From Hypoxylon rubiginosum (taxonomy: Eukaryota; Ascomycota; Sordariomycetes; Xylariales; Hypoxylaceae), in contig CADCXA010000030.1 of the NCBI GenBank assembly GCA_902806565.1, positions 930,001 to 994,000 on the forward strand: DNA of 64,000 nucleotides, written 5' to 3'. The translations under genes and the position numbers were made by a program. The stretch's first letter is position 1; the number at the start of each line of letters is the position of its first letter. The notes beneath the pieces are model-generated. The model did not search any database. It had not been told where the DNA came from and saw only the letters and a list, made by a program, of their open reading frames with translations. This document shows, piece after piece, positions 21,198 to 33,100 of the stretch.

Positions 21198-23686
21198 ATG
21201 CGTATACTCAGAAGACTAATTCTCTGGGTCTCATGCGCGTCGGCTGCGGCCCTGCCTTCTTCTTGGCCGCGGGATGACGGCGGCCAAGCCCAGCAACAAC
21301 CTGTGCCGGTGACGGGCATGACGACAGGCCTCGACAGCGGAACCAGCGAGCGCCCCGCACGGTGGGAAGTGAACGTTTTGCAAGACGAAGGCGGCCCTCG
21401 CTGGTAATTATTATTCATGACCACTTTATTAGCGGAGAACACGCAAATTGAAAAGAAAAAGAAGGAGAAAAGAAAGGAAAAAGGACAAGAAGAAAAGAAA
21501 ATAACATCGGGTCTCCTTTTCTGACCGAAGAAAGCAGGGACTTATACATACAGGGCCTCGCAGCGCTGCAGAACAAGTCGGAGGCCGACGAGCGTTCTCA
21601 CTTTAGCATCGCGGGTAAGAAAGAAGAAATAGATCCCCAACGCACGACTATCAAAATTCATAAAAGAGTTTTCCATACTTACCATGCAATTTGCCTCACA
21701 GGGATTCATGGGAGACCTTACGCTCCTTACAACGGAGTCGGACCGGTGCCGGGTAGCCCAGACACAGGCTTCTGCCCCCACGGCGTGGGTATATATCTAA
21801 CCCCTTTTTAAGGGTTGCTTCAGGTTCTAGGCGCCGCGACTAATACCGAAAAAATAGGAGATCCAGTTTGTCGCATGGCACCGCCCATACGTCGCCCTGT
21901 ACGAGGTATGTAAGGCCGTCGTAGCGACCTCTTAGCTTAAAAGACCCAGCTCCCTAGCAGCTGACCTGGTTTCACAGCAAGCCCTCGGAACCGAAATCCA
22001 GCGCATCGCCTCGGAGTACGGCGACGGCGAGAACGCGTCAGCGTACCGGGACGCAGCGCAGGCGTTCCGGCTGCCGTACTGGGACTGGGCGGCGCACCCG
22101 CAGCTGCCGCCGGCGTGCGCGCCGGAGCGCGTCACGGTCCGCGGGCCGCGCGGGCTCCTCGCCCTCCGCAACCCGCTGTACAGCTACCGCTGGCAGACGC
22201 AACCGTTGAACCAGACGCTGTTCCCCGGGTCGCGGGACTGGCCCCCGGAGACCACGCGCGCGTCTCCTAGCGGCGGCGGCGGCAACGGCCAGACGCAGTC
22301 CCTCGACGCCGTCAACGCGAACCTCGCGCAGGTGGCGGATCAGCTGAAGGATCTCGTTGTGAGCAAAAGAACCTGTGAACGAGTGCTGCCGCGGACGGGA
22401 TATTCTGCGGCCGTTTTCGTTTTGAAGGGCACCGAAATAGTGTACCGGGAACTAACTTGACGGCCCTTTGTTGGGCCTTAGTATCGGACCTTCACGTACG
22501 CCGCGACGTACGACCAGATGTCGTCGACGGCGGACCCGGCGGGCGTCAGCTTTGAGGCCTCGCACAATATCGTCCACAACGCCGTCGGCGGGTCGTTCGC
22601 GTCGCTAGATACGACCGCGTTCGACTCGCTCTTGTAAGTCTCTACGTTGCTTCTGCTTTTATCCTTACAGACCTGAAGGAATCTTTCCTCCTTGTCCCCT
22701 CCCTTCTCCCCCCCCTATCGAACTCGTGACACGGACTTGGAAAAATAGGGGCTACCGTATTGCTTACTCGAGGCCATTTTTCGCGGCACCCAACAGCATG
22801 CTGCACCACGCGAACCTCGACCGCCTGGCCGCGCTCTGGGTCGCCGTACACCGCAACGCCACGCACCAGCTGCGGCCCTACGCGACGCGCGGGCTGTACG
22901 GCACGGCCGCCGGCGACACCGTCACGGCCGCGAGCCCGCTGAAGCCGTTCTACCAGGCCGACGGCCGGAACTTCCACACGGGCCTCACGGCCGCCGAGCT
23001 CGCGCCCTTCGGGTACACGTACGCCGAGCTCGAGGACTGGGAGCAGGCGCGGGGCGAGGAGGGGAAGGGTTGGGAGGAGAGAGACCGGGCTAGGAAGGGT
23101 ATCGTTTCTCGCATCAACGCGCTTTACGGTAACGGTAAGGACGGCGGGAAGGCGGACGCTGAGGCGACAGCGGCTGTAGCAGAGGAGGAGTGGTTCGTAA
23201 GGATTGCCGTCGACCGCTCCGACCTCAAGCTACCATGCAACATCGACGTCTTCGTAGGAGATCGGCTCGCCGGGCGCATGGCGCTGCTCGCGATGCCGAA
23301 GCAGGGGCTGGCCTACGCCGAGATCCCGCTGCGGAGGGCCGTCCAGGGGCTCCGTTTGGACTCGAACAACACTACGGGCCGTATCACGGTCGGGGACGCG
23401 TTGCGGGAGATGCTGCGGGTTGAGATCAAGGTACGTCCCCGCGTTTCATCTCTCGTGAAAGTTTACTACCGCTATATATCCGGGAAGGCACCTAGATAGG
23501 TATTATAGGAGGTACTTACTAATAGTGTGTGCTTAGAGTAGTAGCGGGACCAAAACCGAGGTCAAGAACGTCGCAAGTCTGGAGTTGCACCTTGTGGCCG
23601 TGACGGTTACGGCCCGAGGTACCGAGTCCGAGTTTCCAGAGTGCGGGGAGAGGAGTACTTATGTCAAGATACAACCGGTATCATAA
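21198..23686 (+). CDS. Secreted tyrosinase with C-terminal shielding domain
   Basis: Type-3 copper monophenol/o-diphenol oxidase, making quinones for pigment or phenol turnover. Eight exons: 21198-21403, 21538-21614, 21702-21784, 21858-21905, 21978-22358, 22482-22633, 22797-23430 and 23537-23686; all phases close to 576 aa. The signal peptide is about residues 1-19 (MRILRRLILWVSCASAAAL). CuA ligands are H97 (AGIHGRPY), H121 (FCPHGE, a Cys-x-His that may form the thioether bond) and H130 (AWHRPY). CuB ligands are H293 and H297 (EASHNIVHNAVGG) and H320 (MLHHANLDRL). Residues from about 380 on match the fungal tyrosinase C-terminal domain that covers the active site until cleavage. The last intron's acceptor GCTTAG yields SSSGTKTEVKN and a C-terminus TYVKIQPVS. 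An alternative acceptor before exon 7 would insert about 12 residues ahead of the CuB HH pair; the chosen one restores DSLFMLHHANLDR. Confidence 0.93.
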
Positions 23687-24066
23687 TTCGTCTGTGTTGC
23701 ATGAATTTCCGCGGCGTCTGGCGGGTTGTTTGCGGTTCGAGTTGCTAGGACTACTGGCACTAATGATGAATACCTAATCCAAGACCTCTTGGGCTTCCGT
23801 GCTGAACCTTCGCATTAGCTTCTCTTAACCATGTTTACCTTCATCGGATTGGGTCTTCTAATCTTTAAGAACGATCAGTATGTTTGCAAGCTAAGGGGTA
23901 TATCTGGGTAATTAAGGGGTGTTCACCCCTATCAAACCACATGAGGCCACCTTAACACATACTAAGGGATGTCACGCTTATAAAACCCCAAAGCCTAGGT
24001 GAGTATGCATTTTATATATCACACTTTTGAGATCCCACTCTCTTGTCTCCCTACCTATTCCTATTC
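23687..24066. other. Spacer between convergent tyrosinase and GH79 genes
   Basis: 380 bp that must hold both 3' ends. It contains a 7-bp stem, 2-nt loop inverted repeat at 23915-23930 (AGGGGTG-TT-CACCCCT). No gene is seen. Confidence 0.6.
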
Positions 24067-26098
24067 CTATCCCCACAAACCAAACAACACACCCCCCACC
24101 AAACCCGCCACCATCCAAACCCTCCCTACCACCATCCCACCAGCAGCCCCCGAAACCGAAACCCCCACCTCCGCCTCGCCCCCCGTACACCCCGCGTCCC
24201 CGCCCTTCACCAACTCCAGCAGCACGCCCTCGGCCCTCTCAACAACAACCTCCAGCGTCCCGTCCGCCGCCACCGTCAGCGCCTCGGCCGTCTCCTCGCC
24301 GACCGTGTCCCCCGTGCTCGGGTCGAACGACACGCCGGCGACGGCGACCTCGCTCTTGGCGTTGGTCCCGGGCCCCGCGAGCCGCGCCGCGGACACGGCG
24401 GCGCCGGCGCACCAGGGCGTGGCGACGCGGAGGGTGGTCGCGGGCCGCTCGCCCGCGCTGAAGGAGGCGCCGTCGGTGGCGCGGAGGGTCGCGTCGTTGC
24501 TGAGGCCCGCGGTGCCGTTCCACACGCCCATGTCCAGGAACACGAGCTTGCGCAGCTGCTCCTGCTGCTGCTGCTCGCCGGCGGCGGCGGCGTACACGGC
24601 GTATCCGCTCAGCGTGCTGGTGTTGGCGGCGGGGAGCGCGGCGATGGTCAGGTTGGCACTACTATCGTCGTCTACCGGGGCGGCGACCCTGGCGACGAAG
24701 TAGTGGCCGTACCAGTTGGCGCGGATGCCGGGCCGCAGGGTCTCGTTCTTGGCCTCGTAGGGCCTGGGCGTGAAGGCGCTGTACTCGCTCTGGGCGCCGA
24801 GGTGGAAGTACGTCTTGAGGATGCCGACGGACGCGCCCGTGAGCACGTAGTCGACGCCCCAGAGCGCGGCGCCGAAGGTGTCGCTGATGCCGCTCTTGCC
24901 GCTGCACGAGACCGAGTTGGTCTCGCCCATGACGAGGGGCGCGCCGGCCGCGTCGGCCGCGGCGACCTGGGGGGCGAATTGCGATACGTTCTGTTTTGCG
25001 TTAGCTTTCTGTATCCATTCTTCGTTTTCTGATAGCATCTAGAGCCAAAAAGAGAAAAAAGGAAAGGCAAATTCAGGAATTTGGTTTAACTACGCCCTCT
25101 TTTCATATAGGAGAGCTGCCTTGAAATAGAAATGCTTGTTTAAGGTACTCAATGATTAGGGTACTTACTGTATTATAGTTAGTATTTATTTATACTTAAT
25201 ATCAGAAAAGGGGGAGAGCCTATTTTCACTCACCAAGCCATAGGACCGTATGGTTAGACAGCAAGTCCAGCCGCATGCGCAGCCAGCGCGCCGTATCGCA
25301 CGTCGACTGCGGGTACAGGTGCGTCGCGTAGCTCCCGATGACAGCCCTGTCCTCGGGCCGCTCGGCGAGCGTCAGGTTCTCGATGCTGAAGTCGTCCGCC
25401 TCGTCCTGCTGGTCCGGCACCCAGGGCGGGTCCGCGAACACGCCCGCCTGGAACTTAGGGGGGCTCGCCGCGGCCCTGTACCACGCCGAGCCCGTGATCT
25501 GGCCCGTCAGGTTCCGGAACTGCGCCATGTAGGCGGCGACGTCCCAGGAGGCGTCGCGCCACGCCTTGTTGATGAAGTGGTCGATCTCGTTGCCGAGCTC
25601 GAACAGGACGAGCTTGTCGCCCAGGGCCGCGTGCGCGGCCTCGGCCTCGGCTACCCCGTTGGCCCACGCCGACGCGTTGTCCCGGAGGTTCAGCGTGTAG
25701 ATGAGGTCCGTACCGGCCGGGAAGTAGTCGGCCCAGGTCTCGTACCAGGCCGGCGTGATGTTGAACTGCTTCGCCGTTAGGGGTGTCGGTATGGAGACGG
25801 AGTCGTTGCCGGTCGGTAGCGTGTCGTGTAGGTACGTCTGGTCGGCCGTGTTCCCGCCGACGCGGATCGGCGGCGGCTTGCCCGTCACGTTCGCGATAGC
25901 ACTCAGAAGATTGGCGGCCAGCGGCGTGCTGATGTAGTCGTCCACCCACACGGGCTCGATCGAATAGCCGTACACGTCCGGCAGGAGCGGTCGCGTGGCG
26001 AGGCCGGCCGGCACGTCGACGACTACAACGTCTTGAGCCACGACCGCCGCAACGGCGGCTAAGAGCGCTGCGAGGAATGGAGGCGAGAGTGCCGTCAT
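24067..26098 (-). CDS. Glycoside hydrolase family 79 protein, probably GPI-anchored
   Basis: GH79 enzymes are retaining beta-glucuronidases, including fungal ones acting on arabinogalactan side chains, and relatives; the exact sugar is not predictable here. Exon 1 is 25234-26098 and exon 2 is 24067-25028. The intron (25029-25233, 205 nt, donor GTGAGT, acceptor ATCAG) joins HTVLWL to ENEEWIQK, giving 608 aa. The start is the ATG at 26098; the longer frame upstream has no signal-like sequence. Signal peptide is about residues 1-22 (AALLAAVAAVVAQ). Acid/base is probably E171 (FELGNEID) and nucleophile E324 (VMGETNSVSC). A beta-sandwich domain follows. The last 25 residues are Gly-rich and hydrophobic (MVAGLVGGVLFGLWG) with small residues before them, typical of a GPI signal. 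Coding GC is very high. It faces the tyrosinase gene tail to tail. Confidence 0.9.
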
Positions 26099-27092
26099 GA
26101 TGATGAACGGATAACTATGCCCTTGAATAATGGTCAGAGTGAGCGACCAGATAGCTTCAATTCCGTCCCGAAGAGAGAAGCAAGACTTGGGCCATCGTAT
26201 TAATATATCCAATTAACAAGAGCACAAGCGTCATCTCGGTCGAGCTGCCACCCCTAGCATACCCCATACCCCATTATCTGCCTAATTCTCTGCCTATTCC
26301 ACAATCGTCAATTTTGCCCCGAACGGTTGGACTCTCAAAGCTTGAAGTAGGTACCTAAGCTTCGGTATAACCAGGTACGAGGTTGCATTTTCCAAGTTCC
26401 AAGAGCAGGGACCGTCGGCTTGCCCCCCGGTATGCGCCCGTATGCGCTTGTAGGCTTGAATTGTGGAGAATTTGGGGATGGTACGGACCGTACGGTTGAC
26501 GATCCGGGGAAGCTTACGCCGAAGCGGCAAATTGTCCACCTGTAGGAAGCCATCGAGGTTACGATATGATTCTCAGATGTTATCATATACAAAGTTGAAG
26601 TTTAATCAAGTCCCCGGAGATGACGGAGCATAGGGAGCACATTCCGATTTGCTAAAAAAATTTAGACATGCAAGTATCCGACACCTAGACATAATACGAT
26701 AATTTTCACTTTAGTAAAAAGGGGCTTCCGTAGAATATGCGACATAATCTAAGCGCTGCCAGTCATAAACCCTCAGACATTATCACGACCTAAGTACCTG
26801 TCAAGTTTACTCTATTAGCGATTTCTCTCTATTAAGTCTTTGATGCCGTAAGACGCTCCTGGTATATACAAGCCGGGCATGCCCGTCAACGCCCAACAAT
26901 TATTAGTAGCACACCCTTGTCTCACAGTTTCCATCGCCGTATATGACCTCCATTTCACGCCACGCTTAATAAGCCTCAACGTCTAGCAACTGTAAATCAT
27001 CGCCCGTGTCTAGCAAACACCATGGAGAGCCAAATACTCGGTTGTCTATGCCAAACCAAGGCCGCACCTCGTCTACCGACCGTATACCCTTC
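26099..27092. other. Intergenic, no gene seen
   Basis: Promoter side of the GH79 gene and 3' side of HMG-CoA synthase. The short ORFs carry no recognisable features. Confidence 0.6.
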
Positions 27093-28713
27093 TTATGCCT
27101 TGATAGAGTAGGTTCGCTTGAACATGTCGTCCACCTTCTCCAGGTAGTACGTGCCGCTAGCCAAGGTGGACGTTTCACCTTGGGGCGTGTAGTTCTTCTG
27201 CAGATGAGCCTTGTGGCGCAGCTCGCAAAACTTGGAAAATTGTTAGTCTGAAATTCCGCTTAGGGGGATCGGCTTTCTCGCAACTTACAGCTTCATACGT
27301 CTCGCAGCTGACTCCTCGTCTCGCAGCCAACTTGTTAGGGATGTCTAGAACCTTGGAAATTTGTTCCGTGCTGCCGTTGATGCGTAACGAAAAGAAACTC
27401 GAAGCTAGACCGGAACCGTAGCTGAAAAGGGCAATACGCTTTCCTTGGAGAGTAGCGCTGTCGACATACGAAATCAAACTAGCAAGGCCACTATACAAGC
27501 TGGCGCAGTACATGTTGCCGCAGTTGGTGGCCACCTGGGTAGCTGGCGTGACGCGCTCGTTGTAGCGCTTCTTGGTGAGGTTCATAAAGGTCTTCTCTAC
27601 CACCTTGTCAGACAGGGACTTTCGGTAGTCCATGTCTCGGACGTCACCAGGAACCTCGGCAAAAGCAGGGCTGTCGGGGTCTGCCAGGTAATCGTGGTAC
27701 AGAAGCCGTGCGTACGACTTCTGGACAACCTTGCACGTTGGCGAGTGGAAAGCCATATAATCAAAGCGGTCAAGGGGGGTCTTGCCGTCAGCAGCAGCGG
27801 CAGCACCGTTCCCATTTACGTGGCCATTCTGAAGCCGGGTCTCGCGCTTGCAGTAGTCGCGGTAGGCGGCATCGAGAGCTTCAGTGTAGCAGTTGACCGA
27901 GTAGTGCCCATCAACGTACGGGTACTCGCTGGTGAGGTCGGGCTTGTAGAAGTCGTACACGTGCTGCATGTAGGTTCCACGCAGGCCAGGCTCGACGACT
28001 ATGGGGGCGTTGGGGCCAACCAGCATGGCGACACAGCCAGCACCACCTGTCGGTCTAGCATTGCCCTTGGCATACAGAGCAATGTCTCCTGCCACAACAA
28101 TAGCGTCCCGTCCGTCCCAAGCAGAGGATTCGATCCAGTTGAGCGTGTTGAACAGGGCGTTGGTACCGCCGTAGCAAGCGTTGACGGTGTCGACACCCTC
28201 CAAGTTGGTGTTCTCGCCAAACAATTGCATCAATACAGTCTTGACAGACTTGGATTTGTCGAGAATGGTCTCGGTACCGACTTCGAGACGGCCAATCGAG
28301 TTGGGGTCGATGTTGTAGTTCTTCAACAGCTTGGAGGTAGCAGTCAAAGTGATCGAGTAGATGTCTGCAGAGTACCCCTTTCTCAGCACATGGAGGGGCT
28401 ACGAGGGGCTACAGCATATAACTAACCCTCTCGGTCGTCACAAAAGGTCATCTTGGTCTGACCAAGACCAATTGTGTACTTGCCGGTGCTGACACCGTCG
28501 AACTTCTCGAGCTCGGATTGTTCAACATACTGCGGGGCACGAGAGTGTCAGTAGGAAATTCTTGTTCGAGGGGCCTCGGTCTTAAGCGATGTCGGAGGGG
28601 TATAGTAGAAGTAGGTGGGACAAAGAAGTCCAGGGGCAACAGCAACAACTTACCTGGCTAGGAGAGTAAAGCTCAATAGCTTTAATGCCAATATTCTGAG
28701 GACGGGAAGCCAT
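27093..28713 (-). CDS. ERG13: Hydroxymethylglutaryl-CoA synthase
   Basis: Condenses acetyl-CoA with acetoacetyl-CoA to HMG-CoA, the second step of the mevalonate pathway to ergosterol, in the cytosol. Exons are 28654-28713, 28427-28529, 27289-28364 and 27093-27230. The introns are 124, 62 and 58 nt, and phases close to 458 aa, the normal family length. The start [20 protein letters not shown] is canonical. Visible features are [19 protein letters not shown], the catalytic Glu E82 (GRLEVGTET), the nucleophile C118 ([17 protein letters not shown]), the region holding the catalytic His (AFHSPTCK), and the C-terminal [10 protein letters not shown]. An ORF spanning exon 3 appears to start earlier only because intron 2 reads through. 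The promoter region carries a 9-bp tandem repeat (29120-29156). Confidence is very high. Confidence 0.97.
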
Positions 28714-30922
28714 GGTGTTGAGCGGCAGAAGGTCGGGATATAGAAGCTGTAGAGAAAGTTGTTTGCGTGTTTGTTTTTGGGTGGCAAGGAGAAATTCGAA
28801 GTGCTGCTAGTGTGTATATGTCTGTGGGAACGGGCAGTATTATTAGCTTTCGAACATCAGGGTTTTTTTATTTTATTTTTTAGACTTGCAGACTTGGAGT
28901 CTTTTTGGATTCACCGCCAAATTGGCAATGGAACCCGGACTGCAAGTGGACAGGGGCAGAAGGAGCCAAGGCAAACGTTTGTTTTTCGACACCTGAGTCT
29001 GGATTTGCATATGTCGATCAATGGTGGGGTGGGATCTGGGAAGAATTGCTGCACTTTGCTGTACTTTGCTGCACTTGCTGCACTACCTAATGTAGACCGC
29101 CCAGGACCCAGGCAGCCCAGGGTTGTCAGGGTTGTATGGGTTGTATGGGTTGTAATGGGTAGCAGGGGTCGTAGGTTGTAGGGGTAGTTCAGGGGTTTGG
29201 GCTCGATCAACTCACCTATCAGCTCTTATCTGCGTCAATCTAGTGCATCTAACGTTGTATTCGACCCTGCTTGTCACGAGGCGAACACACAGAAATGATG
29301 AATTTCGTATGTTTATGTTATGAATGCTCCTCAATTTCTCAATAAAAGAGAGAAGGAGTTGGACGGGCCGAGGTGAGTAAAATTATGGAATGGAAATTAG
29401 ATGATGGAAAAGTCAACAAATTCTTGTTGGTGCTCGCTCATCGCCAATTGGGTGAAGAAGGGGAGGGAAAAGGAGCAGATGGGGGAGAAGATGCTAATTA
29501 TTATTATAGCCTTCAAGCTACCCCTAGTGAAGATTAGACTGATGGGCACTTACCATTCGGTCTACTGCCTCGAAAAGTGTTTAAGTTAGGTAACTTGAGC
29601 ACATGTATGAAATAATAGCTCACCTATGGCACAAATTGTCTGCTTTTTAGTCCTCTACTTATGCAACTTTAGATACGTACGTGTACGTGTAGATACGTGT
29701 AGATATATGTACGCGTAGGTTGGGTGTCACGATCCTGCCGTTGAACCCCAAATCAGACTAAACCCCCCCTCTGACAGCCTGCTTATATGTATGACCATGA
29801 CCTGACAACGATGGAGTTTGCCGCAAACCGAAGATCAGCCAGATAACTTTTTTTTTCCAGTCTGGGCTAGGGGCCACTGATGTCGCAGGCTGAATGTAGA
29901 AAGGCGTTGGTTACGCCGCTTGAAAAGAAAAGAAAAATAAAATAAAATATTCTGTAACATGCACACGATTCTCCATATTGGTAATCACTGGCGATAGTTG
30001 CATATGGACACGGCACGGTATGACAGAGATGAAGATTTCTCCATCGGGAAATTTCCGAAACCTACCAGCCTAGTCTAACCTTAGGTAACCTCAACTTCTA
30101 GACCGTTAGACCGTCATTGTAGAGCATCTGCTCGCAAGATGCCATCTCTGTTATTTCTATGTAAAAAAATTTACTTCCGCTTAACTTTTACGAATAAGAA
30201 TGGCCGCTGTTTTATCCAACCTATATCTTCACCTACTTTCTCTTGACCGTCGCTTCGTCGTTTCACAGCTTTCGGGGCGTCCGTTTCGTCTGGGCGTCGC
30301 GAGTTGTGTGGTCAAGAATCCAATCGAAGCAGTGAACCGACCCTTCGGATATGGTACCGTCTCAGCTTCGAAGAGCTTGAACGCCCGTCAGAAAGTTGGC
30401 TCGGCATTTCCCTAAATGCGACTAGCTAGCATCGTTACCAAGTAGGTAACGATAGTAAGCAGCTTTAAAGAAGAAGGGGTCCAATAGAAAAAACCACATG
30501 CATGCGCGACCTTACCACACCGCGCCGAAAGCTGCCGTCTTTTTCAGGTCCTCTTTTTAGTCCCTTCAGCTAGCTACTATCGCGAAAAGCTCTTACGGTG
30601 GCATTCCGTCATACTAAGATACGTTCAGCGGCTCGATGGCTGAGCACAGCGCATACGTAACTTATCAGGCCATTCCTCGATGATCGTTATATAATTCATA
30701 TAATTAATGAGTGGTGTCTAGGCAGCAGCGATGTTGAGAATAGATGAAACATTCCGTAGAGGCCTCCTATTTCACCAGGTACTTTTTCCCATCTTGATAC
30801 CAAGGCAGCAAGGTCTACGACAATATATCAAAAACTGCACCGCCACCATCAGATCTTATCAGCGGGTCGATCCGTTATACACATGTAGACATTACGTAGC
30901 ATAAATCATGTCATCTATGGTT
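28714..30922. other. Intergenic, HMG-CoA synthase promoter side
   Basis: No conserved ORF. It contains the GGGTTGTAT tandem repeat at 29120-29156 and a TACGTGTAGATA-like repetitive patch near 29670-29715. A 71-codon ATG ORF at 30200-30415 (+) has no family features. Confidence 0.55.
29120..29156. repeat. 9-bp tandem repeat (GGGTTGTAT), four units
   Basis: Units are GGGTTGTCA, GGGTTGTAT, GGGTTGTAT and GGGTTGTAAT. It lies about 410 bp upstream of the HMG-CoA synthase start. It is G-rich on one strand, though not a telomere repeat. Confidence 0.75.
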
Positions 30923-32944
30923 CTATGGGTCGCCGCTCGCTGGAGTTACATAGCCGGAGTCTAGCTTCTCGTGGCCCGACTCCCCTTCAGCCTTCAACTC
31001 CAGCTTCTCCGGAGATTTAGCTTCTTTTGGCTCCTCCTTCGCCGGCTTCTTGTCACCATCATCCGCTACGGTTTCGGCGGTCGTTGGCGCCGAGCTCGCC
31101 TTCTCGTCTGCGGCCTTCTTCGTCTTTTCCTCATCCTTCTTCTTTTCCTCCTCCTCCTTCTTCTTAGCCTCCTCCGCCTGCTTCTTGGCTTCCTCCTCCT
31201 TCTTCTTCGCTTCGGCCTTGCGCTTCTCCTCGGCCTCCTTCAGCTGCTTCTCCTTGCGATCTTTCCGCGTCTGCTCGACGAACGCCTCTATGTTATCTAT
31301 GGCTCCCTGGGCGTTGCGCTTGTACTTCATCAGATAACCCTGGAGCTCCGCCGGGCTGAACTCGTGGGTGGGGACCTTTGCCGAAAACGCCTTCGCCTGA
31401 ATCTCGACCTTGGCGTCGTGAGCCGCCTGCACCTTAGCCTTTTCTACCTCGAGTCTCTTCCTTTCATCCGCATCGAGAGGCACGTCTGCGGCGGTGTTGG
31501 AATTATCATCATCGCCGTCTAGATGCGCGAAAACGGCACGGAAAATGGCCTCGGTCATCTCCTCATCTGCGAGGCCGAACTCGACGATCATATCAACCCT
31601 TCCAGGACGTATAAGAGCCGAGTCCAGCTGCTTTCGGTGATTCGTCGTCATGATCAGCACCCGTCCTTCCTGTGACGCCACACCATCCAGAATATTAAGT
31701 AAACCAGACAGCGACAATCTCCCGGTTGGGCCGTTGTTGTTAGTGTTACCGTTGCCAGTAGTGAGTTGTCCGGGAACCATGTCATCATCATCCGTAGATT
31801 GGTTCTGAGACTGTGCCTGGCCCCCCTCACGTGTATGGGTGAGGCCTGCCGTGTCGATATCCTCGAGGAGAACAACACAGCGGCGAGGAAGCTCCGCAAA
31901 CAGGGCGGCGAGTGTCTCTTCGTTGGCAGTGATGGAGCTTAGACTGACGATATAGATTCGCATCTTGAAGAATCCAGCCAGTGCGAGACTAAGCGAACTC
32001 TTGCCCGTGCCGGGAGGACCGTGTAGCATGTAGCCACGTCGGTACGGAATTCCCCTGTTAGCATACCACCGCTGAGTTGAGGGGCGGAGATAGTCGGTGA
32101 CATCGTCAATCAGTTCTTGTTTCGTCTTCTCGTTCAGGATCACCGTCGAAAAGGGGCGAGAGGCACGTGCCATACACCGCTGCCACGTGGGCTCCGTAGA
32201 TCCCGGCTTAAGGGTTCCGCGATAGATGAGGGTCTTGTGCTCATCTTTCTGCAGGTACATCTGGCGAGCCTCCATGAGAAGTTCCTTCAGAATCCAGGGG
32301 TTCCGACCGAAGCACGAAATGGAAATCTCTTCACGCTCGCTAACAAGCATGAATGAGTTGGATTCCTTAGACGATCTTCGGAACAGAAGTAGGCGGCCGC
32401 GATACCAAAAGTAGTGGCTGCCGAAAGAGGGCGTGTACGACAGAACCTTCTTCTTCTTCTTTGACTCCGACGCTTGCTCCTCCTCCTCGTCATCGTAGTC
32501 AAAGTACCAGAGGCGCCAGCTTCGCGAGTTCAAGTTGGTATTGACCACGAACCGCCGAGCCCCTTGCGAGAACCTCTGATTGGCTACCCAAGCCATGAGG
32601 ATGTTGTAGATCTCGTCATCCGTCCGAATGTCAACGACGGACATAAAATAAGACTCAAGCTGTTCCCACAGGTACGAGCTCGCGTAGTTCCAGACGACTG
32701 TGAGAACCCCCGTAAGAAGTAGTAGCGGGAGGTATAAATTGAGGTCGATGTGTAGGTATTTCGATATCGCGCCGGCAAACATGGAGAACCCGGGGAAGAA
32801 GAAATCGATCAGGGCCAACTGAGGCGTCGGAGGCGTCTGTAGATTGTCTGAGGCGTTGGCCGAGCCCTGGGATTCATTGGTCCCACTAGAGGACCATAAT
32901 GAAGAGCTTGCCATGGCCGCCGGGAAGAGAGCCAAGAATGACAT
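30923..32944 (-). CDS. Bcs1-type AAA ATPase
   Basis: The founding member, Bcs1, is a mitochondrial inner-membrane translocase that inserts the Rieske protein into complex III; filamentous fungi have many paralogues of unknown role. It is one exon of 673 aa with an ATG start. The N-terminus has a membrane segment at about 71-86 (YLPLLLLTGVLTVVW), then the Bcs1-specific region with SHYFWYRGRLLLFRR and ISISCFGRNPWILKELL. Walker A is residues 309-316 (GPPGTGKS), Walker B CVVLLEDID at 356-364, followed by an acidic Gln/Asn-rich insertion typical of the fungal paralogues; sensor MTTNH and the arginine region RPGRVD follow. The last 120 residues are a Lys/Glu/Ala-rich coiled coil ending in Asp/Pro. 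That tail and the insertion make it a paralogue rather than the orthologue of yeast Bcs1. A second Met at residue 11 could be the start. Confidence 0.92.
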   Translation of the reverse strand: MSFLALFPAAMASSSLWSSSGTNESQGSANASDNLQTPPTPQLALIDFFFPGFSMFAGAISKYLHIDLNLYLPLLLLTGVLTVVWNYASSYLWEQLESYFMSVVDIRTDDEIYNILMAWVANQRFSQGARRFVVNTNLNSRSWRLWYFDYDDEEEEQASESKKKKKVLSYTPSFGSHYFWYRGRLLLFRRSSKESNSFMLVSEREEISISCFGRNPWILKELLMEARQMYLQKDEHKTLIYRGTLKPGSTEPTWQRCMARASRPFSTVILNEKTKQELIDDVTDYLRPSTQRWYANRGIPYRRGYMLHGPPGTGKSSLSLALAGFFKMRIYIVSLSSITANEETLAALFAELPRRCVVLLEDIDTAGLTHTREGGQAQSQNQSTDDDDMVPGQLTTGNGNTNNNGPTGRLSLSGLLNILDGVASQEGRVLIMTTNHRKQLDSALIRPGRVDMIVEFGLADEEMTEAIFRAVFAHLDGDDDNSNTAADVPLDADERKRLEVEKAKVQAAHDAKVEIQAKAFSAKVPTHEFSPAELQGYLMKYKRNAQGAIDNIEAFVEQTRKDRKEKQLKEAEEKRKAEAKKKEEEAKKQAEEAKKKEEEEKKKDEEKTKKAADEKASSAPTTAETVADDGDKKPAKEEPKEAKSPEKLELKAEGESGHEKLDSGYVTPASGDP

Positions 32945-33100
32945 GGGCTGAGAGGGAACGAGTGAGAACCTGACGATTGATACGATACGGAGAGACGATT
33001 AGTCGAGAAGCTAACCAGTACTCAGTTCGTCTCCAGCCTTGCTTAAGAAGCGTGTTAGCAATGAGGACAAATCTCGAGTGGTTGATGGAGGCAACGAAGG

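Noticed and set aside
24043..25032. 329-codon plus ORF opposite the GH79 gene
   Set aside because: It is a shadow of a very GC-rich coding strand; the minus frame has catalytic motifs and this one does not.
29010..29040. Sterol regulatory element near HMG-CoA synthase
   Set aside because: GTGGGGTGGGAT only partly fits the SRE consensus, so it was not called.
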